From NCBI GenBank assembly GCA_029098505.1, contig JAQXOE010000004.1:1-64000 (forward strand): a stretch of DNA of 64,000 nt, written 5' to 3'. A program made the position numbers and the translations under genes. This document shows positions 43,610-51,596 of the stretch, one piece after another (the first letter of the stretch is position 1; each line of letters opens with the position of its first letter). The notes beneath the pieces were generated by a model. The model saw only the letters and a list, made by a program, of their open reading frames with translations, was not told where the DNA came from and did no database searches. The DNA comes from Bacteroidales bacterium (lineage in GTDB: Bacteria; Bacteroidota; Bacteroidia; Bacteroidales; UBA932).

Positions 43610-44896
43610 ATGTCAAAGAAAAACAGCAATATCGTCGCTATCGTTACGATGATATTCCTTTTCGGTATGATTTCCTTCGTGACAAACCTTGCCGCACCTG
43701 TAGGAAACATCTGGAAACAACAGCCCAGCATCGCCGGCTCGAACGCCCTCGGTATGATGGGTAATATGATGAACTTCCTCGCATACCTCTTTATGGGTAT
43801 CCCTGCAGGTAAGATTCTCGCAAAGTACGGATCCAGAAAGGCCAATCTCCTCGGTATCGCCCTCGGTTTCATCGGAGTATTCATTCAGTTCCTTTCAGGA
43901 GTGGTCAGCTCATTCCCTGCAAACTTCATCGTTTACCTTATCGGTGCGTTCGTATCAGGTTTTGCTGTCTGCACCCTCAATACAGTCGTTAACCCTATGC
44001 TTACCGTACTCGGTGGCGGCGGAAACAAGGGTAACCAGCTCGTTCAGGTGGGCGGTACCTTCAACTCGCTTATGGGTACCCTGACTCCTATACTCGTAGG
44101 TGCTCTTGTAGGCCAGCTTTCAGCCAAGTCAGTCATCTCTGACGTGAATCCTGTGCTCTTCATCGCGATGGGAGTATTCGCAGTGGCATTCGTAGTCCTC
44201 AGCCTTCTCAAGTTCGAGGATCCTCAGTCAGCAGAAGAAGCAGAAAAGGCAGCCAGCCCTATGAGCTTCCGTCATTTCGTTCTCGGTGTAGTAGCTATCT
44301 TCATCTATGTAGGTGTCGAGGTAGGTATCCCTGGAACCCTCAACTTCTTCCTTTCTGATTCAGGCCCTAAGGGTGCAGGAATGGATCCTGCTACAGCAGC
44401 CGGAATCGCCGGTTTCGTTGCAGGTACTTACTGGTTCCTTATGCTCATCGGCCGTTTCGTATCCAGCTTCATCAGCGGAAAGGTATCAAGCCGTACCCAG
44501 CTTGCAGTAACCACTTCAGTGGCTCTCATCCTCGTCATCGTTTCCATCTTCGCCGGAGCAGGCAAGATGACCACTATGCCTGTATTTACCGGTAGCGCCT
44601 TCACTATGGCCAACGTGCCTCTCTGCGCTCTCCTTCTTGTTCTCTGCGGTCTCTGCACTTCAGTTATGTGGGGCTGTATCTTCAACCTTGCAGTTGAGGG
44701 ACTTGGAGCTTCAACCGCTCAGGCATCAGGTATCTTCATGACGATGGTTGTCGGCGGAGGTATCCTTCCTCTCGTTCAGAACTTCATCGCAGACCATACT
44801 ACATATATGGCCAGCTACTGGCTCGTTGCTGCCGGTATCGCATATATGCTCTTCTACGCTCTCATAGGAAGCAAGCCTTCCCAGGCAAAGAAATAA
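43610..44896 (+). CDS. MFS sugar transporter (FucP/glucose-type)
   Basis: 428 residues with about 12 transmembrane helices. It resembles FucP/GluP-like hexose-proton symporters (TNLAAPVGNIWKQQPSIAGS at the N-terminus, GIPAGKILAKYGSRKANLLG as the loop 2-3 signature). It is followed 44 bases later by a ROK glucokinase, so glucose is the likeliest substrate. Its codon use is strongly biased (many CTC, GTA and CGT codons), which suggests high expression. Controlled probably by the divergent AraC regulator. Confidence 0.9.
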   Translation: MSKKNSNIVAIVTMIFLFGMISFVTNLAAPVGNIWKQQPSIAGSNALGMMGNMMNFLAYLFMGIPAGKILAKYGSRKANLLGIALGFIGVFIQFLSGVVSSFPANFIVYLIGAFVSGFAVCTLNTVVNPMLTVLGGGGNKGNQLVQVGGTFNSLMGTLTPILVGALVGQLSAKSVISDVNPVLFIAMGVFAVAFVVLSLLKFEDPQSAEEAEKAASPMSFRHFVLGVVAIFIYVGVEVGIPGTLNFFLSDSGPKGAGMDPATAAGIAGFVAGTYWFLMLIGRFVSSFISGKVSSRTQLAVTTSVALILVIVSIFAGAGKMTTMPVFTGSAFTMANVPLCALLLVLCGLCTSVMWGCIFNLAVEGLGASTAQASGIFMTMVVGGGILPLVQNFIADHTTYMASYWLVAAGIAYMLFYALIGSKPSQAKK

Positions 44897-44940
44897 ACCA
44901 AAACAACATACTGTAACATTATCACTAATACACTGGAAAA

Positions 44941-45903
44941 ATGGACAAGAATTTCGTAGTAGGTGTCGATGTCGGCGGACAGACCACCAAGATAGGCGTT
45001 GTAGATACAAGAGGTGAGGTACTCGCACAGACCGTAATCCGTTCGGATATTTTCGGTAAAGATGCGGACGCATATATCGATGCTCTTGCAGAGGCTATCA
45101 AGAACGTTATCAAAGAAGCAGGCAAGGAAGGCGAAATCCGCGGTATCGGAGTTGGCGCTCCTAATGGAAACTATTATACAGGCTCAGTTGCTTTTGCACC
45201 GAACCTCGCTTGGGCGGCGGATACTTCCGTTCCATTCGCAAGTATGCTTACCGAGAGACTCGGTGGCATCCCTGTAAGCCTTACCAACGACGCAAATGCT
45301 GCAGCTGTTGGTGAAATGACTTATGGCGCAGCCCGAGGTATGAAGAATTTCATTATGATTACCCTCGGAACCGGTGTCGGTAGCGGTATAGTTATCAACG
45401 GTCAGGTTGTTTACGGTCACGACGGTTTTGCCGGCGAGCTCGGACATACCAATGTTGTCCGTTACAACGGACGTACCTGCGGCTGCGGCAAGACCGGTTG
45501 CCTTGAGGCATATTGCTCTGCAATTGGAGTTGCCCGTACAGCACGCGAGTGGCTTGAAAGCTCTGACGAGCCTTCTGCTCTCCGTCTTGTTGACAATATT
45601 ACATCAAAGGATGTATTCGAGGCAGCCAAGGAAGGTGACAAGCTCGCTCTCCGCGTATTCGACTACACCGGAACCCTCCTCGGAAGGTCATTTGCGGATT
45701 TCGTTGCATTCAGCGCACCTGAGGCTATAGTACTCTTCGGTGGTCTTGCACGTGCGAAGGAGTTCCTGTATGAGCCTATGATGAGGGCTATGAACGAGAA
45801 TGTCCTCAAGATTTGGAAAGACAAGGTAAAAATCGTATTCTCCCAGCTCAAGGAGTCTGATGCTGCCATACTCGGTGCATCGGCGCTTGCTTGGGAACTT
45901 TAA
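44941..45903 (+). CDS. ROK family glucokinase
   Basis: 320 residues. GVDVGGQTTKIGVVD (8-22) is the ATP-binding phosphate-1 motif, NDANAAAVGE holds the catalytic Asp region, GTGVGSGIVINGQV is the second phosphate loop, and CGCGKTGCLE is the zinc-binding ROK signature. There is no N-terminal HTH, so this is a kinase, not a NagC-type repressor. With the MFS transporter it would make glucose-6-phosphate from imported glucose. The FKBP gene starts 12 bases later. Confidence 0.93.
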   Translation: MDKNFVVGVDVGGQTTKIGVVDTRGEVLAQTVIRSDIFGKDADAYIDALAEAIKNVIKEAGKEGEIRGIGVGAPNGNYYTGSVAFAPNLAWAADTSVPFASMLTERLGGIPVSLTNDANAAAVGEMTYGAARGMKNFIMITLGTGVGSGIVINGQVVYGHDGFAGELGHTNVVRYNGRTCGCGKTGCLEAYCSAIGVARTAREWLESSDEPSALRLVDNITSKDVFEAAKEGDKLALRVFDYTGTLLGRSFADFVAFSAPEAIVLFGGLARAKEFLYEPMMRAMNENVLKIWKDKVKIVFSQLKESDAAILGASALAWEL

Positions 45904-45915
45904 TTGTATTAATTG

Positions 45916-46689
45916 ATGAAAACAATCAAATTCATTTCGGCTGCTACCCTTGCGCTGGCATTGACGGTGACAGCCTGCAGCCAGGGACCGAGCTCTACTC
46001 TTCCTGACGGAACCAGCGCAAAGGATCTCATCCCTTCAAAGGCCAGAGTAGATTCAGTCAGCTATCTTATCGGTGTCAATTTCGGAACCTTTATTAAAGG
46101 TTACAACTTTGGTGAGGATTTGAACTATGCTGAAATCGAGAAGGGTATCAAGGATTTCGTGAAAGCCAAGGGGAACCAGAACGATCCTGAGTTCCTCAAG
46201 CAGTTCAGAATCAGTCCTGAGGAGATGAACAATCTCTTCAACTCATATCTCGAGCAGAGAGTTGAGTACGCAAAGGCATACAATTCGGCAGAAGGCAAGA
46301 AATTCCTTGCTGACAATCTCAGAAAGGAAGGCGTACAGCAGACTGCAAGCGGTCTCCAGTACAAGATTATCGAGCCGGGCAATGATGTAAAGCCAGTTGC
46401 TGAGGATACTGTGACCGTACGTTATAGGGGAACCCTCCTCGACGGTACTGTATTTGATGAGACTCCAGCTGATTCTGATCCTATCGAGTTCACCCTCAAC
46501 AGGGTTATCCCTGGTTGGCAGGAAGGTCTTCAGCTCATAGGTGAGGGCGGAAAGGCTCAGCTCTTCATCCCTGCTGAACTCGCTTACGGCGAGCGTGGCG
46601 CAGGTGACAGCATACAGCCTAATGCTACTCTTATCTTCGACGTTGAGCTTATCTCAGTCGCGAGAGCAGTTGCAGAGCCTGCAGAATAA
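45916..46689 (+). CDS. FKBP-type peptidyl-prolyl isomerase lipoprotein
   Basis: 257 residues from the ATG at 45916 (a TTG just before it is also in frame). Lipobox TVTAC gives a lipoprotein. A helical FKBP-N dimerisation domain (about 40-130) precedes the FKBP domain (about 140-250; VTVRYRGTLLDGTVFDE, GWQEGLQLIGEGGKAQLFIP, YGERGAG). This is the FkpA/Mip order, so it is an envelope folding catalyst. It shares the strong codon bias of the two genes upstream and ends at a strong terminator. Confidence 0.92.
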   Translation: MKTIKFISAATLALALTVTACSQGPSSTLPDGTSAKDLIPSKARVDSVSYLIGVNFGTFIKGYNFGEDLNYAEIEKGIKDFVKAKGNQNDPEFLKQFRISPEEMNNLFNSYLEQRVEYAKAYNSAEGKKFLADNLRKEGVQQTASGLQYKIIEPGNDVKPVAEDTVTVRYRGTLLDGTVFDETPADSDPIEFTLNRVIPGWQEGLQLIGEGGKAQLFIPAELAYGERGAGDSIQPNATLIFDVELISVARAVAEPAE

Positions 46690-46702
46690 GCTGCTATAAA
46701 CA

Positions 46703-46754
46703 GAACGGACTGGTCTTAGGCTCAGGCCCTTGACCGGTCCGTTCCGTTTTTTTT
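46703..46754 (+). terminator. strong intrinsic terminator after the FKBP gene
   Basis: The 13-bp stem pairs 46703-46715 (GAACGGACTGGTC) with 46732-46744 (GACCGGTCCGTTC), all pairs formed if one G-U wobble is allowed. The loop is 16 bases, and eight T residues follow at 46747-46754. It is the clearest terminator in the window and closes the MFS-ROK-FKBP unit. Confidence 0.85.
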
Positions 46755-46819
46755 GTCATTACATTTATTGCAAGAAGTCTATCTTGTTGATAGAAAGAGA
46801 TTTATAAAAATTCAGAATT

Positions 46820-47218
46820 ATGGCAAGTCTGGAACTTGAAGGAAAAATCAAAATGAAATTGGCTCCTCAGAGCGGTCAGTCCGCACGAGGCCAATGGGTA
46901 AGACAGGATTTCGTTGTGGAGTACCCTGACGGCAACTTCACTTCTGAAGCCTGCTTCTCCGCGTGGGGACAGGAAAGAGTGGATGAATTGGGGAAGTTCG
47001 GAGTAGGCGCCTCGGTGAAGGTTTCCTTCAATGTGAAGGCGAGAGAGTATTCCGGCAGGTGGTACAATGATCTCAGGGTTTGGAGGATCAGTGCCGTTCA
47101 GGCTTCCGCTCCTCAGGCTTCCGCTCCTCAGGCAGCTCCGGTCACGGCCGGCAATGCCGCTCCTCCTCCGTCATTCAGTGATATGCCTGTCGACCTTGGC
47201 GAGGACCTCCCGTTCTAG
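46820..47218 (+). CDS. DUF3127 (OB-fold-like) protein
   Basis: 132 residues. The first 95 fit DUF3127, a small OB-fold-like domain found in Bacteroidetes and phages and thought to bind single-stranded DNA (LELEGKIKMKLAPQSG, FVVEYPDGNFTSEACFSAWG). The tail is a flexible Ala/Pro/Gln linker with an acidic end (LGEDLPF), the layout of SSB proteins with a C-terminal partner-binding tip. This makes an SSB-like role plausible. The linker includes a perfect 15-bp tandem repeat. Its end overlaps the convergent miaA stop by 4 bases. Confidence 0.82.
   Translation: MASLELEGKIKMKLAPQSGQSARGQWVRQDFVVEYPDGNFTSEACFSAWGQERVDELGKFGVGASVKVSFNVKAREYSGRWYNDLRVWRISAVQASAPQASAPQAAPVTAGNAAPPPSFSDMPVDLGEDLPF
47099..47128 (+). 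repeat. 15-bp perfect tandem repeat, two copies
   Basis: CAGGCTTCCGCTCCT occurs at 47099-47113 and again at 47114-47128, in frame, encoding the repeated QASAP unit in the linker of the DUF3127 protein; a third, degenerate copy begins right after. Confidence 0.9.
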
Positions 47219-48084
47219 GGCTGGAAATTCTCAATCCAGTGTATTGAGGGGTCGCGCCTCCACCAGGTCAATTGCCTTTTGGCATAGTGACGGGTATTGC
47301 GCTGGATGAGACTTACAGCCTCGTCGAGGGAGCAATTGCCATCGATATAGTCGAAGATTTCTTTATAACCGACTGTCTGAAGTGCGGTCTGCTGACGGAA
47401 AGCTGTCAGGGACCGCACCTCTGCTTCCAGACCCTCGTCCATCATTTGTATTACCCTTTTGTTGATGCGCTCATAGAGTATCTCGCGAGGTCTGTTGAGA
47501 CCGATTTTCTCAATGGTGAATCCTCTGTCTGCAGGGGCCTGCCTCTTGAAGGATGAATAAGCCTTTCCCGTTGTCAGGCAGATTTCTACAGCCCTGAAAA
47601 CCCTTTGCCTGTTGGACAGGTCCATAGTCGCATAGGCTTCGGGGTCCCTTCTGTGCAATTCATCCAAAAGGCTTTCCATTCCCTCGTTTTCCAGCCTGAG
47701 CTGCAGTTCCTTCCTGATTTCGAGGTCGGCTGTGGGGATGTGGTCGAGGCTGTTGCATACTGCATCTATGTAAAACATTGAGCCTCCGCTCATAATCAGA
47801 GTCTCGTGTCCTTCGTCAAACAGTTTCCTGACCAGAGCCAGGGCCTCTGCTTCGTACAATCCTGCAGTGTAATAATCGCAGACCGACTTGGTCTGAATGA
47901 AATAATGCTGCACGGCGGCAAGCTGTGCAGCGGAAGGGACGGCTGTCCCTATTGACATTTCCTTGTATATCTGTCGGGAGTCGCAGGAAATCACAGGAGA
48001 GCCGTATTTTTGCGCAAGCGCAATGCTGTAGTCGGTCTTGCCTACAGCAGTCGGGCCAAGGATGATTTTAAGCGTTTTTCCCAT
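47215..48084 (-). CDS. miaA: tRNA dimethylallyltransferase
   Basis: Adds a dimethylallyl group to A37 of tRNAs reading UNN codons. 289 residues. GPTAVGKTDYSIALA (7-21) is the P-loop, SCDSRQIYKEMSIGTA is the conserved DSRQxY segment with the catalytic Asp, SGGSMFYIDAV is the next block, and LNRPREILYERI is near the C-terminal third. It lies 28 bases after the acidic-tail gene in the same direction. Confidence 0.95.
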   Translation of the reverse strand: MGKTLKIILGPTAVGKTDYSIALAQKYGSPVISCDSRQIYKEMSIGTAVPSAAQLAAVQHYFIQTKSVCDYYTAGLYEAEALALVRKLFDEGHETLIMSGGSMFYIDAVCNSLDHIPTADLEIRKELQLRLENEGMESLLDELHRRDPEAYATMDLSNRQRVFRAVEICLTTGKAYSSFKRQAPADRGFTIEKIGLNRPREILYERINKRVIQMMDEGLEAEVRSLTAFRQQTALQTVGYKEIFDYIDGNCSLDEAVSLIQRNTRHYAKRQLTWWRRDPSIHWIENFQP

Positions 48085-48112
48085 CCGAATCCACTTCGTT
48101 CAGGCTTTGGTT

Positions 48113-48769
48113 TTAGAGCGTCAGGTCCTCGCTGCCGTCGAAGATTTCTATACCATCCTCGTCGCTGCCGTCGATTTCCTCCTCCTCATCATCATCCTCA
48201 TCGTCGAAGTCCTCGTCATCCAGTTTGATGTCCTCATCTTCGTCCGCAGTGTCCGATGCTTCCTCCTTCAGGGCTTCCAGAAGTGAATCCAGACCGCTCT
48301 TCTTCCTGTTCTTGTCGCTTTCGCTAGGGAGATGCCTCTGGTCGTCAGGCAAATCCTCGAAAGCTACGTATCCATTCTCAAATTCGATAGGGTTAGGACC
48401 CTTGACTTCTGCCAGATACGGGTGATTGTGAGGCTTGTCTTCCTCTACTTCGCCTTCGAAGGTGATGATGACGCTCTTTTTGTTGGTAACATCATAGAAA
48501 TATTGGAATGAGGCAATGTTCTTTTCCACAACCTGCTCAATGCTAATGTCATCCACGGCTCCGTTTCCGAGGTCGAAAAGACCGTAGCGGGCAATGACCG
48601 TACTCCCGTCGCCTGCAAAAGCCTTGAAGAGGATGAGCTGGTCCTGAGGGAACTCCATATCGGCCCTCATCTGTTTATGGAAAGAGTACAAACTGTTGTC
48701 TGAACGCAGGTGATATACCCTGAAGAAACCCTTAATTCCGGGAAGAGTGACTCTGAATGAGTAAATCAT
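48113..48769 (-). CDS. PRiA4-ORF3-like protein with a highly acidic tail
   Basis: 218 residues from the ATG at 48769, chosen because the upstream 40 codons overlap the divergent yigZ promoter. The first 160 residues (MIYSFRVTLPGIKGFFRVY, then LYSFHKQMRADM) recall the pRiA4b ORF-3 family, seen as free-standing proteins in many Bacteroidetes; my match is moderate. The last 55 residues are almost all Asp and Glu (DDEDFDDEDDDEEEE), which suggests a flexible basic-protein-binding or nucleic-acid-mimic tail. Function unknown. Co-oriented with miaA. Confidence 0.65.
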   Translation of the reverse strand: MIYSFRVTLPGIKGFFRVYHLRSDNSLYSFHKQMRADMEFPQDQLILFKAFAGDGSTVIARYGLFDLGNGAVDDISIEQVVEKNIASFQYFYDVTNKKSVIITFEGEVEEDKPHNHPYLAEVKGPNPIEFENGYVAFEDLPDDQRHLPSESDKNRKKSGLDSLLEALKEEASDTADEDEDIKLDDEDFDDEDDDEEEEIDGSDEDGIEIFDGSEDLTL

Positions 48770-48796
48770 AGTATAAATTGGATTTTTTATCGCGCC

Positions 48797-48804
48797 CAAA
48801 GGTA
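48797..48804 (-). promoter_or_regulatory. -7 element for the acidic-tail gene and miaA
   Basis: The minus strand reads TACCTTTG, a full match, 27 bases from the ATG at 48769. No well-spaced -33 element is seen. Confidence 0.5.
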
Positions 48805-48833
48805 CAAAAAAATCCGTCTCGTCCATCCTGGCT

Positions 48834-48865
48834 TTTGCAAATAAGGAAGAAAAAAAGTAATTTTG
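48834..48865 (+). promoter_or_regulatory. consensus promoter with near-leaderless placement, yigZ
   Basis: TTTG at 48834-48837, a 20-base spacer, then TAATTTTG at 48858-48865: an exact housekeeping promoter. The ATG begins 5 bases later, so the leader should be about 1-2 bases. Confidence 0.68.
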
Positions 48866-48870
48866 GTTTA

Positions 48871-49479
48871 ATGGATGTAAAAGATACATATTTCAGCATA
48901 GCCGGTAGTTCGGACGGACTCTTCAAGGACCAGGGCAGTCGTTTTATTGCCAAGGCATATCCTGTGGAATCCGAGGTGGAGGTGAAAGCCATAGTCGATG
49001 CTCTGAAAAAGGAGTATCACGATGCCCGTCATCATTGCTATGCATACCGCATCGGCATTGACGGTTCCGTTTTCCGCGCCAACGACGATGGCGAACCGTC
49101 GGGTTCTGCCGGCAGGCAGATATTGGGGCAGATAGACTCGGCCGGTCTGAGTGATGTGCTCGTTGTGGTGATACGCTATTTCGGCGGCATCAAACTGGGC
49201 ATCCCTGGCCTGATAAGGGCATATAAGAGCTCCACTGCCGATGCCTTGTCATCAGCGGAGAAGATCGAAAAGATTGCCGCGAAGAATTATAGGCTCGCAT
49301 TTGATTATATGTCAATGAATTCCGTGATGAAAACGGTCAAGGATTTGGAATTGCCGCAGAAGAATCAGCAGTTCGGAATGGCTTGCTCCATCGACTTGAG
49401 GGTCAGATTGGCCCAGGAAAAGAGTTTTTTGGAGAGAGTTTCCGGAATTGAGACCTGCTCGTTTGAAGAAATACACTAA
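48871..49479 (+). CDS. YigZ/IMPACT family protein
   Basis: 202 residues from the ATG at 48871. The frame is open upstream to 48778, but that part spans the promoter. The UPF0029 domain is clear: HHCYAYRIG, then NDDGEPSGSAGRQILGQI and VVIRYFGGIKLGIPGLIRAY. The C-terminal third is the DUF1949 ferredoxin-like part. Members bind nucleic acids or ribosomes and the eukaryotic relative affects Gcn2; the bacterial role is unsettled. Confidence 0.9.
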   Translation: MDVKDTYFSIAGSSDGLFKDQGSRFIAKAYPVESEVEVKAIVDALKKEYHDARHHCYAYRIGIDGSVFRANDDGEPSGSAGRQILGQIDSAGLSDVLVVVIRYFGGIKLGIPGLIRAYKSSTADALSSAEKIEKIAAKNYRLAFDYMSMNSVMKTVKDLELPQKNQQFGMACSIDLRVRLAQEKSFLERVSGIETCSFEEIH

Positions 49480-49482
49480 AAC

Positions 49483-49514
49483 TTGCTTTATTTAATAAAA
49501 AATCATTACCTTTC
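49483..49514 (+). promoter_or_regulatory. probable promoter of the serCA operon
   Basis: TTG at 49483-49485, a 21-base spacer, then TACCTTTC at 49507-49514, one base off the -7 consensus. The leader would be about 45 bases and AT-rich. Confidence 0.4.
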
Positions 49515-49564
49515 GTACAAGATTTCATTAATTTTTTTTACTTATCATTAAGTATTTTATTAAA

Positions 49565-50638
49565 ATGGCTAAAGTTCATGTATTCAACGCAGGCCCTTGC
49601 CTCCTCCCGCAGGCCGCCATTGATGCTTCAATCGAAGCATTGAAGGATTTCAAGGGTACAGGTGTATCTTTACTCTCGATTTCTCACCGTACCAAAGAGT
49701 GGGAATCAGTAATGGATGAGTGCAGAAGTCTTTGGAAGGAATTGCTCAACATTCCGGACACTCACGAGGTGGTCTTCCTCGGCGGTGGCGCCAGCCTCCA
49801 GTTTCTGTATGTAGCGATGAATTTCCTTGAGAAGAAGGCTGCATACCTTGATACCGGAGTCTGGGCGCATAAGGCTCTCAAAGAGGCTCAGGGGATAGGA
49901 GAGGCATACGCCCTTGCTTGTTCTAAGGATAAGAACTACAGCTATATCCCTAAGAACTATGAAATTCCTTCAGACCTGGACTACTTCCACATCACCACGA
50001 ACAATACCATTTATGGTACTGAAATCAAGGAAGATATGGATTGTCCTGTACCTCTCATCGCCGATATGTCTTCAGACATACTCAGCCGTCCTGTAGATGT
50101 ATCCAAGTACACAATGATTTATGGTGGAGCGCAGAAGAATGCAGGTCCTGCTGGCGTCATCTTCGCCATAATCAGGAAGGATGCATTGGGCAAGGTTTCC
50201 CGTTACATCCCTACTATGCTGGACTACCGCACCCATATAGACAAGGAGTCGATGTTCAACACCCCTCCTGTTTTCTCCATCTTCGTAATGAACGAAACCC
50301 TGAAATGGGTAAAGAGTATGGGTGGAGTCGAGGCTGTCCATAAACTGAACCTCAAGAAAGCCGAGACCATCTACAATGAAATCGACAGGAACTCCCTTTT
50401 CGTAGGTACTGCAGCCAAGGAGGACCGCTCGATTATGAATGTATGCTTCGTTATGGCACCTGGCCACGAAGACCTTCAGGATGAGTTTATGGCTTATGCC
50501 AAGGCTCAGGGTATGATAGGCATCAAGGGCCATCGCTCAGTCGGCGGCTTCAGAGCGTCCATCTACAATGCCTGCACCCAGGAGGATGTCGAGGCCCTCG
50601 TAGCCTGCATGCAGGAATTTGAAAAACTTCACAAATAA
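49565..50638 (+). CDS. serC: phosphoserine aminotransferase
   Basis: PLP enzyme that makes O-phosphoserine from 3-phosphohydroxypyruvate and glutamate. 357 residues. FNAGPCLLP (7-15) is the N-terminal signature, LGGGASLQF binds the cofactor phosphate, [11 protein letters not shown] fits the group, and Lys191 in [12 protein letters not shown] is the Schiff-base lysine. First gene of the serC-serA-DUF1015-recQ run, with serA 25 bases downstream. Confidence 0.96.
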   Translation: MAKVHVFNAGPCLLPQAAIDASIEALKDFKGTGVSLLSISHRTKEWESVMDECRSLWKELLNIPDTHEVVFLGGGASLQFLYVAMNFLEKKAAYLDTGVWAHKALKEAQGIGEAYALACSKDKNYSYIPKNYEIPSDLDYFHITTNNTIYGTEIKEDMDCPVPLIADMSSDILSRPVDVSKYTMIYGGAQKNAGPAGVIFAIIRKDALGKVSRYIPTMLDYRTHIDKESMFNTPPVFSIFVMNETLKWVKSMGGVEAVHKLNLKKAETIYNEIDRNSLFVGTAAKEDRSIMNVCFVMAPGHEDLQDEFMAYAKAQGMIGIKGHRSVGGFRASIYNACTQEDVEALVACMQEFEKLHK

Positions 50639-50663
50639 TCCTCAAACTCAATTGGCTTTTCTT

Positions 50664-51584
50664 ATGAAAGTACTTATTGCTACTCAGAAGCCCTTCGCCG
50701 CTGCAGCTGTCAACGGTATTAGGGAGATCCTGGAAAAGGCTGGCCATCAGGTAGCTCTCCTCGAGAAATATCCTGATACAGAGGAGCTTATCCGCAATGT
50801 TTCGGATGTCGATGCGATGATTATCCGTTCCGACAAAGTGACTGCAGCCGTGCTGGATGCCGCCCCTGCCCTCAAGCTTGTCGTACGTGCCGGCGCAGGT
50901 TATGACAATGTCGACCTCGAGGCTGCAAGCGCCCGTAAGGTAGTGGTTATGAACACTCCGGGCCAGAATTCAAATGCCGTTGCAGAGCTCGCCATCGCTA
51001 TGATGATCTTTATGGCCAGAAACCAGTTTACCCCTGCAACGGGAACTGAAATTATGGGCAAGACTCTTGGTATCCAGGCCTTCGGCAATGTCGGTCGTCT
51101 CGTTGGTTCCAAGGCTGCCGCCCTGGGAATGAAGGTCAAAGCGGTCGATCCGTTTCTCACCAGGGAGCAGATCGCTGCAGGCGGAGCGGAGCCTCTCGAG
51201 TCGCTTGAGGAGCTCTACTCGAGCTGCGACTACATCTCAGTTCACATCCCTGCCACCCCTCAGACCATAGGCTCCATCGGCTACAAGCTCATCACCAGTA
51301 TGCCTAAGGGCGCGACCCTTGTCAATACCGCCAGAAAGGAGGTAATAGACGATGCGGGACTGGAGAAGGCCCTGGAAGACCGTCCGGATCTCAAGTACGT
51401 CACCGATGTTGCTCCTGACAATATCGAGACCCTGAAGGAAAAATTCGGTCTGAGAGTCTTCGCCACCCCTAAGAAGATGGGTGCCCAGAGTGCCGAGGCT
51501 AATATTAACGCAGGCCTTGCGGCAGCAAGACAGATAGTGGCTTTCTTCGAGAGCGGATGCACCAGATTCCAGGTTAACAAATAA
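50664..51584 (+). CDS. serA: D-3-phosphoglycerate dehydrogenase, short Lys-type
   Basis: First enzyme of serine synthesis, NAD-dependent. 306 residues from the ATG at 50664; the open frame upstream overlaps serC. There is no ACT or ASB regulatory domain, so classical serine feedback is not expected. GIQAFGNVGRLVG (136-148) is the Rossmann loop and Arg224 (NTAR) is the substrate Arg. The usual catalytic His in TPHIGA is absent: the site reads ATPKKMGAQ with Lys270/Lys271. A Lys-type PGDH is known from Entamoeba and, as I recall, Bacteroides. DUF1015 follows by 12 bases. Confidence 0.92.
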   Translation: MKVLIATQKPFAAAAVNGIREILEKAGHQVALLEKYPDTEELIRNVSDVDAMIIRSDKVTAAVLDAAPALKLVVRAGAGYDNVDLEAASARKVVVMNTPGQNSNAVAELAIAMMIFMARNQFTPATGTEIMGKTLGIQAFGNVGRLVGSKAAALGMKVKAVDPFLTREQIAAGGAEPLESLEELYSSCDYISVHIPATPQTIGSIGYKLITSMPKGATLVNTARKEVIDDAGLEKALEDRPDLKYVTDVAPDNIETLKEKFGLRVFATPKKMGAQSAEANINAGLAAARQIVAFFESGCTRFQVNK

Positions 51585-51596
51585 TATCGACTATAT

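Noticed and set aside
48113..48769. Mobile element, because PRiA4-ORF3-like proteins are sometimes labelled IS passenger proteins
   Set aside because: No transposase, terminal inverted repeats or target duplication is visible around it, and neighbours are housekeeping genes.
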